From: Scilla litardierei
Taxonomy: Eukaryota > Streptophyta > Magnoliopsida > Asparagales > Asparagaceae
DNA: 64,000 nt
Direction: 5' to 3'
Assembly (NCBI GenBank): GCA_030789695.1
Contig: CM061132.1
Coordinates: 165,751,442-165,815,441 of the forward strand
A program made the position numbers and the translations under genes. Below the pieces are notes generated by a model. That model worked only from the letters and a program-made list of their open reading frames with translations. It was not told where the DNA came from and made no database searches. Shown here one piece after another: positions 1-8,700 of the stretch. Numbering within the stretch: the first letter of the stretch is position 1; the number at the start of each line of letters is the position of its first letter.

Positions 1-434
1 CATGATTTCTTCCAAACTAAAACTGCACTCTTGGCAGTTCTGGATTTCAACTGTTTTTGTAAAACCCTCATTTTTAATCAATTTCTTTATTGAGGCAGTA
101 GACGTAATGTGAACTCTTTTTAATGTATTTTGGGACTTTTAACATGGATATAAGGTTATGTATTTAAAGTTCTCTGCCCTAAGGTGAAATGTAAAAGATG
201 AAGAGCAAGCTCTACATGTCACAGTTTAGATTTTGGACCTGGAAATTATAAATGAAGGTAGCTCTGTTATTTGGAAGAGGTTGCAGGAGGAGGTTCCTTT
301 TGCATTGTTTTGAAGGTGGTGTTTCTCAGTGAGATTGGAAGAGGATTGTATGTAATTTCTAGGAGTTAGGACACAACATGATACCTAATTCGGGATTGAC
401 AAGTGATGTATTAGTTTCTTTCTCGTTTGTACAG

Positions 435-893
435 ATTTTCACTTGCAACGCGAGAGGTATGGCCACCCCACTTTCTTCGGTGCACATGATCAAGCATACA
501 ACTATTCTGTAAGTTTGAATTTGCAAATCTCTATTTTACGTGATGAGTGAACATTTCTACCATACCAGTTGTTTTTAACCGTGCTGCTTCTTAACTTTAT
601 TGCAGGCAGGTCCTTGTTATTACGGGCATTATCCGTCTAGTTACTTCTATGGACAGCCGTATCACAACTGTGATGGTTCTTACATGACTAGCCGGGTTGG
701 AGTTGGCGGTCCAGTGCCTCAGTATTTTGTGTATCCTCTGTATCATCGTCCTCTCCAGCCTGACATGCCCCCTTCAGCTAGCATTTCAATACAACCAACT
801 GCAGTCGGCCCTCCAAATACCTTGGCATGGCCGCCCGTGTCTGGCACCGATTCGGATATCCCCGGCAGGGAAGGCAATGAAGGCGCGGCATAG
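435..893 (+). CDS. 3' exons of an unrecognised gene (Tyr/Pro/Gly/His-rich C-terminus)
   Basis: Two terminal exons are visible: 435-508 (after an AG at 433-434, before GT at 509) and 606-893 (after AG at 604-605, stop TAG 891-893). They join in phase with no stop. The encoded tail is about 120 residues, rich in Tyr, His, Pro, Gly and Ser, with stretches such as RYGHPTFFG, GHYPSSYFYGQPY and VPQYFVYPLYHRP, and ends near GREGNEGAA. No folded domain is seen. Such low-complexity aromatic tails are common in plant RNA-binding proteins, but that is only an analogy; the identity depends on upstream exons outside the window. Positions 1-434 look like the preceding intron. The first ATG in the last exon is internal and is not a start. 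Confidence 0.55.
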
Positions 894-1416
894 TTGGTTT
901 TCATCTGTTCAGCAGCTCGAAGCATACTGCTGCTTGCATACTCATAGCAATAGTAAGCTAGAGACTGCTAAAACAGGAACATACTTCTATTGATTTCAGC
1001 TCTTGGTCATAGTACCTATGGATTAGATTTCGGGCTTGTTTTCAGTGGTTGTGTATTCAGGTTTCAGATATTGAATATGAATCGATGACTTCAAAACCTA
1101 TTTGATTGTTGCTTGTGATGGAAACTAGCTTCCTGTTTATGATGTCAGTTTGGGAAGTTTGCAGGCGATAACGGGAATTTAATACATAAATGGATTACAC
1201 CATGGGTTGATGGTTCAAGGCTGGCCTTTTCAGGAATCTCTGAAGTTCGAGCAACGGTACTTGGATCCGAGGTCTGCCTGCTGTCTTTCGAACAGACCAT
1301 GGGTTTGATAAGCGTATATGTTGAAGTTTTATGCTGGAAAGATGAATGAATATAATGTTTTTTCGAGCAATTGCAATGGAGATTCATTCTATGATAGCCT
1401 ATCTAAAAGAGAACGA

Positions 1417-1447
1417 CTCCCTGCACCGAAGCCTTCGGTGCAGGGAG
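1417..1447. repeat. 31-bp perfect palindrome
   Basis: Fifteen-base arms (1417-1431 and 1433-1447) are perfect reverse complements around a single central C. The arms contain TGCACCGAAG and its complement. It lies just past the upstream gene and would form a stable hairpin in RNA. It could be a small foldback element or transposon footprint; no target duplication was found. Confidence 0.7.
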
Positions 1448-1932
1448 GTGACATTTTACTTAAAAAAGAAAGCAAAGGGAAGTGAGAGGGTATGATGTGA
1501 TTTTTTATTTGATTAATTTTTGTCAAATTTGGAATTATGTCTCTTCACTACACCGTGAACCCGTGAACCCGGTGTATTTAGCAATTCTCATCTAAAATTA
1601 GGTTTCAGTTTAATGAATGAGAAGGGCAAGTGCTAATCAGGGCAGTAGCCTTGTAAAAACAATGCTTTCTTTTTATGCTGAATTTTGTCTGAGTTTTATA
1701 TGAACTTTTTGAAAATATTATACTCAAATACTTGAAAGGTCTGTTGCTTTGTATTTGGAATATGGTCAGAAGGCATAAATAAGTAACAATGATATGTTAA
1801 AGGGCCTAGTATGGTGACACATTTTCTGTAAGTTGCAGTTACGTTTTAGTCATACAAAGAAACCAATGTTTGTATTCATATAAGGGATTCATGTAAATCG
1901 TGCATCGTGCGGGATTTATGTAGACCAGGTGG

Positions 1933-1954
1933 CACCTGATCTATAGATCAGGTG
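1933..1954. repeat. 22-bp perfect palindrome
   Basis: CACCTGATCTA followed directly by its reverse complement, with no spacer. It lies in intergenic DNA. A loosely similar CAGGTGCC motif sits near 2050. No gene or transposon boundary could be attached to it. Confidence 0.7.
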
Positions 1955-2708
1955 TCAAGACACAAAAAGGTGGGCACCACAGAGCGAGTACAAGCATATG
2001 TGTAGCTTTTACACACATATTTTCCATATTTTTGTTTCTTGGCACTGTGCAGGTGCCATCTTTTCTACGTTAAATCCTTGTATAAATCTCAAATTTTCAT
2101 AATTTGTGAAAATCTAATAAGCATGCACTCTAGTTTTATATGCTTTGGGGTCTTTAAACCTCATTTTCAAAAACCATCCTTTTCATACCAAACCTTGCTC
2201 TGTTAATACATTGGTATGGAATTACTACTTCACCTGTCCTTAATTTCTAAAACTACACCATGTGATGTCCTCCGAATGTGTATAACTATAACAGAACGGA
2301 AAGAATTTGACATGTGGCAAGTTGTCGAGAAGAGATTACCATTTTTTAAATAAGTGTTTCGGAACAATACATTTTTCTTGATAAATTGATTAACAGTGTA
2401 AATATTTACTATCAAAAATAAAAATAAAAAAGTAAAAAAAAACCCAAAAACCACATATAATAAAAATAAAAAAAAAAAAAAAATAAAAATAAAATAAAAT
2501 AAAAAATCAGCCCAAAAAGTTGGGGGAAGGGAGAATAAAAGAAGTAGAAGATTAAAGAATAAAAAATATGCTCTTATTTTATATGTCTGAACGCACATAT
2601 CCGAAATTTTACGGGGCTTTTCTGATAAATTGCCAGAGTGTTTATCCTTGCCGCTGATAGGCAGTCATCTCTTCCTCTGATGAAATTCCTTCCCCCTAAG
2701 CAAGGGAA

Positions 2709-5700
2709 ATGGCGGTTAACGAGTTGAGAGAAGAATTCGTGTACAGAATCAGCACCGCCGATGAGTGGGAGGACTTGCAGAAGTCGGGGGAAACTCTCGG
2801 CGGCGAACTGGACCGATCCACCGGCTGCATTCACCTCAGCAGCTTTCATCAGGTACGGTTATCGCTCTGTAAGAATCCAGATGTTGATCTAAATTCCAAA
2901 TTAAAAAGTAAAAAATTACTTAGATTTGGTAAATGTGCATTTGATTTAGATCTTTTGACATCTGGGCTTTTTTTAAATTTGATCTTGTTGCAGGTGAAGA
3001 AGACTTTGGAGAATTTTTACCGGGGCAGGGATGACTTGTTTTTGCTCAAAATTGACACTTCGAAGGTAAATTAAAATAGATACTGCTTTAATTATTGTTG
3101 GTGACTAATTATTCGCATTAAACCTTTAGCGGTTTTATTTTTCGACTTTAAAATTATTTTAAATCGAATGTTATAATGTTACATGCTTTAGCAAATTACC
3201 GTTCGATCTGTTAGGGGTTAACACTGGGGCAATTAACACTTGGACATTTTTAGAAAAAGGCTAAAAATTAAAAATAATTAGTAAAATCGACCAAAAAAAA
3301 TAATTTAATTAGCAAAACCGACCAAGTTTCGCCTCGGCAGCGACCATTGGCGCTGACTGTGCACCTTTGGGTGCTGACGAGGCATTCTCTGACTTGACCG
3401 CACTTGGCAAGTGCGGCCAAATTGTATTGTTGGCAGAATTTTCATACTAAAGATAAGTGGTTGGGTGGTATGTCGCTTGGTTATGGGGTGAGGGGTCTTG
3501 GCCCTCTTGGGTTTGAATATCGGAATTCTCCTTTAAACAAACTTTTTGTTGAAAAAAATTTATAAAAAACAATTTAAGGAGGTTTTCAAGAGTCAAACTC
3601 AAGACATCTCACCTTGCAACCCAATGTCAAACCACTCAACCACTTTTCTTTGGTGTCAAATTGTTGCCAGCAATACAATTTGGCCGCACTTGACAAGTAC
3701 GACTAAATTTGCGGCACTTGCCAAGTGCGGTCAAGTCCAAAAAATACAATTTGGCGGTATTTGACAAGTGCCGCAAATGGGGGAGAGAATATTCATAAGG
3801 GAGATATAATTATTCCTTTTTTATTATGCTAAAGGGGGAGAGAGATGTATATACAAATACACTCATGTATTGCATAATTGCATGTGTTATATGCGATATG
3901 TTGTCATCATCCAAAGAGGAATAATGTTGAATATTGAGTACCACATGTTAGTTTTGATGATGATCAACATATTTGGTACTAATAATTTCTTGAGTATATA
4001 TGTGTAGATATTGAGCTTTCATAATCAATCATAGGCCTATCAACGGGCACTTTCGGGTTCGGATTTACCATATCCTAACCCTAACCTGAAAATTTCGGGT
4101 TCGGATATTTTCGGGTTCGGATTTGGTATATCCTAAGAGAAACCGAAACTTCGGATTTCGGTCGGATTTCGGTCGGATTTCGGATATCCTAAATTCTCTG
4201 ACATTTTCCAAACCTGTCAACAAGTTATAATATCTATCAAACAAATCATGCTCAACAAGTTCTATCTTCAATCCAAAACAAGAATTTTATTTAAAAACAT
4301 ATTTCCAACCAAATCACGACAGTTCATGGTTCAAAATACAACTGTTACAACATCACAACATGTACGATTATACATCCAAAGCTCGCCACACTTGATGCTT
4401 CTCCTCCATCCACAAGTTCATCAATATATGGATCTATTAAATGATAGGGTTTTTCTCATATTAGTCCCTTAAATTATGTGTATTTTGATATTAGTCCCTT
4501 AAATCTTTGTAATTTGAATTTAGTCCCTTAAATGTTTAACATTAACCTAAATAGTCCCTTTTGTTAACCTAAATGGTCCCTTAAATGTTTAAAGTTTAAC
4601 CTAAATAGTCCCTTTAAAGGACTAAATTCAAATTACAAAGATTTAAGGGACTAATATCAAAATACACATAATTTAAGGGACTAATATGAGAAAAACCCTA
4701 AATGATAACAAAGTATTTAAAGAGTGACAAATAACACATTATTAGTAATTCTCAATAAGCAAATAATTTACTGACTTGGTTCCGGCAACCAATCTTTCGT
4801 ACAACTCAATGCTTCCACTATATCTGGACAACTCAATATTTTTGGCCAACCGATTACGGGATTATTCACATTCCTTTATATAATTTAATTATTAAATTTA
4901 TATATATTCGGGTTCAGATATTTTCGGGTTCGGGATGAGCACATCCTATCCCGATCCTAAAATTATGATCGGATTCGGATATTTTCGGATTCGGATTCGG
5001 ATATTTTCGGATTCGGACAGCCGGAAATCGGTCGGATATTCGGTTTTTCGGATATTCTTGATAGGCCTAATCAATCAATCCAAATCAAGGAGAATTAGAG
5101 CCAACAAAGACCATGAACTTCAAGTGCAACCAAGACAAGGAAATGAAGAGCAAATTGCATCAAATGCTTAAAGTAATATTTCATTTTTGATGTAATTTTT
5201 ATTTTGAGCCTTGGTAGTATTTCAAAGTCTTTGTTGAAGCTCACACACTTAGGAACATATAGAATATTTTTAAAAATATTTAAAAATATTTTAAATGGTT
5301 TTAATTGTGTGTATCCTATGTATTGTGTTGGGAGTCGACTACAATCGAAACAAAGAATAGGACAGTCGCTGACTACAGAAATTAATTAACTACGGTTGTT
5401 AGAATAGTCGACTACCCATGTGATAGTTGACTACTCAAACAACAGTGGTCGACTACCATCAGCACAACAGACATAAAATACAGTTCTGTGATTTACGGAA
5501 AGCTGTTTTTTCATCTGTTAGAGGGGTGTTTTTGGAAGCGATTTTCAACCGTTTTAACCCCTTTATAAGCTGAATTTGCTGAGGATTTTTTAAAAACTAA
5601 ATTGATAAAATTTTTCAAAAGAAAAAGAGTTTTCAAGTTCAGAAGCTTTTAAGCAAAAAAATCATCATCAATTGGTGTATGTTTTAAAGAATCTTCAAAA

Positions 5701-8700
5701 TCATTCAACGCCAAATTCTAGATATCTAAGAGCTTCATTCTTTCATCTATTAGATATCAACTATAGCCTCACACTTTGACACACAAGAGCTTCAATATTT
5801 GGCTATAGGTAAATAGATGTAAGTATTTTTGTTTCACTTTTTGGTGAGGTGTTTTCTCTCTCAAGGAGAGGTGTTGTCCATTGTTGGACATGTTCCATTT
5901 GGAACGTGTTGTAAATTCACGTGATTAGTGAATTTATGTCCTATTAAGGATGTATTGTTTGACTAGGGTATTAGTGGTACTTGAATAAGGATATATCGTT
6001 TCTCTCTCTGTGATTGTTGGATTGTGTACTTGCAATTGTTTTAAGCTTCCACATTACTCTTTATTATTACAAGTAATTTTGTTGATTAAGTTTTATTTGG
6101 GTAACTCCATTTAATAACTTAGGTAGAATTCTTTGAGAGAACTTATAGTTTCAAGAACACCATTCACCCGCATTTAGTGTTCTATTTGTCATCCGCAGGA
6201 GGTCCTAACACCAGTCGTAACCACTCCTGACAAAAATGGCCACGCACCCCCTGCCAAAAGGTAGTTCGTGTCTCACTTGGCGGCAGTGCCGGTCCGTATA
6301 TCTTGGATGGACCTGGTGATAACATCCTGGAGAGGATGTGGATCGATCACCTGAGATCGCGCCACGCAGAGTGGCTTGGGCCGAATTGCTCGAACAAGAC
6401 GGTGCTCTAGCCTAGAGGCTGGTGAGGCCGATCTTGGGAGGTGGATGTTGAATTGAGCTGAGCCATAGCTAATTCAGGCTAACCTCTTGAGCTGGGCCAT
6501 GGTTTCCAGTGACAGCCCCCCTGTCGGGCGTGTTAGACTGGGCCAAAACGCTGGCTGAGTCATAAAACCGACTGATTGGGCTGGGTCCTCACCGCTGGCG
6601 GGATCAAGCGAAAGCGAAAACCAGTATCTACAGCTACACATGCACACTTCTTCATATTAATTGCCTTCTTTGAAAATGGGAAAAGAAGATTCTTTGAAAC
6701 ATGTTCTTTCTCGTAATCGTTGTTTATGTTTTTGCATAGAAAGAACAAATGCCATGCAACTCTTTTTTCTCACCGCTTTGCCCTAATCATAAGTAATAAT
6801 TTTTAGGCATGTGAAGTCCTAAACGTATTGCTAAGTGCTAAAAGTTGCTCCACCCATCTTGCCTTTTCTATATTTTGTACTAGTTAAGATTGATATTTAC
6901 TGGTTGCCCTTACGTTGAGCTTAAACATGATTTACCAACAAGCCATGTCCACTAACGGGCCGATTAGCACCAGCATATTGTTCCAGAAGGTTGATGTTAA
7001 TCTCGCATGTGTTGTTGATATGTGTCATTCTTATGGAAAAATATTGGATGAAGTATTGTCATTTATTTGAAGGGCAAGGGACATGATGGATACTATGAAA
7101 TGAACAATTGAAGCGAAACATTTTCTTTGGAATCATTCACTGAACCTACACCTTGAACACACAAATGTACATGTATCACCATGGAGATGTGATGCAGACG
7201 CCCCTAGCCGCCGCCTGCGTTGCCGATTCGCCGCACCCGGGTCCCACTTGATGATTAGGCTTTGGTGATTTAGTTATCTAGGGGTATTCTAGTCTTTTCA
7301 GACTATATTAGTAAATCCCCTATTTTATATTTATTAGGGTTAGCCGTCTTTTATTTCTTTATGCTTATTTTGTGAAGAACAATTGTAGGCATCTCTTGTG
7401 AAGGTTTTAGGCTTTGTTCCGTGCAACCAAAGCTAGGAGAGCGAGTCTCCTCTCGAAAGAGACTCAATTATCAATCTACTTCTTAGTTCTTCGCAATCTA
7501 AAGTCCACAAATTTCCTCTTTTTTTATATTTTCCACTTTAAAAATCCGAACTTTATTGATTCGATCCACCGGATCGTATCAAATTGGTATCAGAGCGTTG
7601 AGATCCGATGGCAAGAAGCACTAGGTCAAAGGTGGATGGCGTGGATGAGAAGGTGCAAGGGCTTCGGGAAGAATTCAACCGGGAGATCGAGGGGTTGAAA
7701 AAAACCCTAGGGGAATCCATCAAGGACCATGCGCATTCACAGGAGGACATCCAAGTCGAACTACGGGCGATGAGGAGGGACGCCGCGCAAGCGGGACGTG
7801 ACATCCAAGGGCTAAAGGAGGCAACTTTAGATCTGAAAGAGGCAACTTCAGATCTGAAAATTTTGAGGGAGGCCACGTCGTCGATTCCGGAGATTAAGGC
7901 TATGCTCCAAGCCCTAACAATGGAGAGGGGAGGAGATCGGAGCAAGAGGATTCAAGGGGGAGAAAACCAAGGAGAATCAACACTTGAATCGGCAAATCGG
8001 GAGCAACCGAGGGGGCGACGGCTACAACGACAAATCTGGAGCAAATCACAGCCGCCACGAACCCTAGCGGGTCCGGACATCCAAGGAGAGAGGCCAGAGG
8101 GCCTTTTGGAAGGCCGGCAGGCCCATCTGGGCCTGCCGCCAGCTATGCAGGCCCATCTGGGCCTGCGGCTGCACCTGCAGGCCCTTCAGGGCCTTCGGCA
8201 CAGCCGCCAGGCCCTGCAGGGCCTGCGGCAGGGCCCAGCGGGCCTGCCGCAGGGCCCAGCGGGCCTGCCGCAGCTACTGCAGGCCCGGCCCGGCCTGTTG
8301 GGACCCCTGCGGGCCCGTTCGGGCCTGCAGCAGTCCCGACAGGCCCAAACAGGGCCGCGGGAGCCCCATGGGGGCCTGCTGCAGTTCAGGCAGCCCCCTG
8401 GGGGCCCGCGACGACGCCGACAGCCCCCTGGGGGCCCGCGAAGACGCTGACAGCCCCTTGGGGGCCCGCAGCAGCACAAACAGCCCCGTGGGGGCAAGAC
8501 GGAGGCGGATGGGCCCGAGACGCGATGATTGGGGCTCCAGTAGCCCAATTTTGGGGACCAGAGGCTCATCCACAGGTACCGAGGCCGCAGGTTGATCCCA
8601 GGCAGGCTTTTGATGGCCTTCCGGGGCGGGGTCAAGGCCCGGGAGGCTAATTTGGGGGACAGGCAGCATCAGTACAGCCACACAGGGGTGCAGGAGGGCC

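Larger units (their letters stand above)
894..2708. other. 3' UTR and intergenic DNA
   Basis: No coding region is supported here. The first few hundred bases are probably the 3' UTR of the upstream gene. The interval holds two short perfect palindromes (annotated separately) and an A-rich stretch around 2410-2510. The minus-strand open frame over that stretch is a by-product of poly-A/T composition. The last ~100 bases before 2709 should contain the 5' UTR of the DUF952 gene; no clear TATA box was identified. Confidence 0.5.
3815..6192 (+). mobile_element. Copia-type 3' end and LTR (about 1.2 kb without insertion)
   Basis: An LTR-like sequence starts TGTTGAATATTGAG at 3925, preceded by TTGTCATCATCCAAAGAGGA. 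This parallels the 3' LTR junction of the element at 50852 (TTGTCATCACCAAAAAGGGG then TGTTGAGTATTGAC). Purine-rich AAAGGGGGAGAGAG at about 3830 also matches the 3' tails of that element. The LTR end is placed near AACACCATTCACCC and TGTTCTATTTGTCA (about 6150-6192), by analogy with other Copia LTR ends; the exact edge is uncertain. Gag-pol is absent, so this is a truncated 3' end or solo LTR. The hAT element 4032-5069 is inserted in it. Confidence 0.55.

Noticed and set aside
2230..2598. Minus-strand ORF rich in Phe and Leu, membrane-like
   Set aside because: It is generated by A-rich DNA (2410-2510) read as TTT/TTC codons; no other support.
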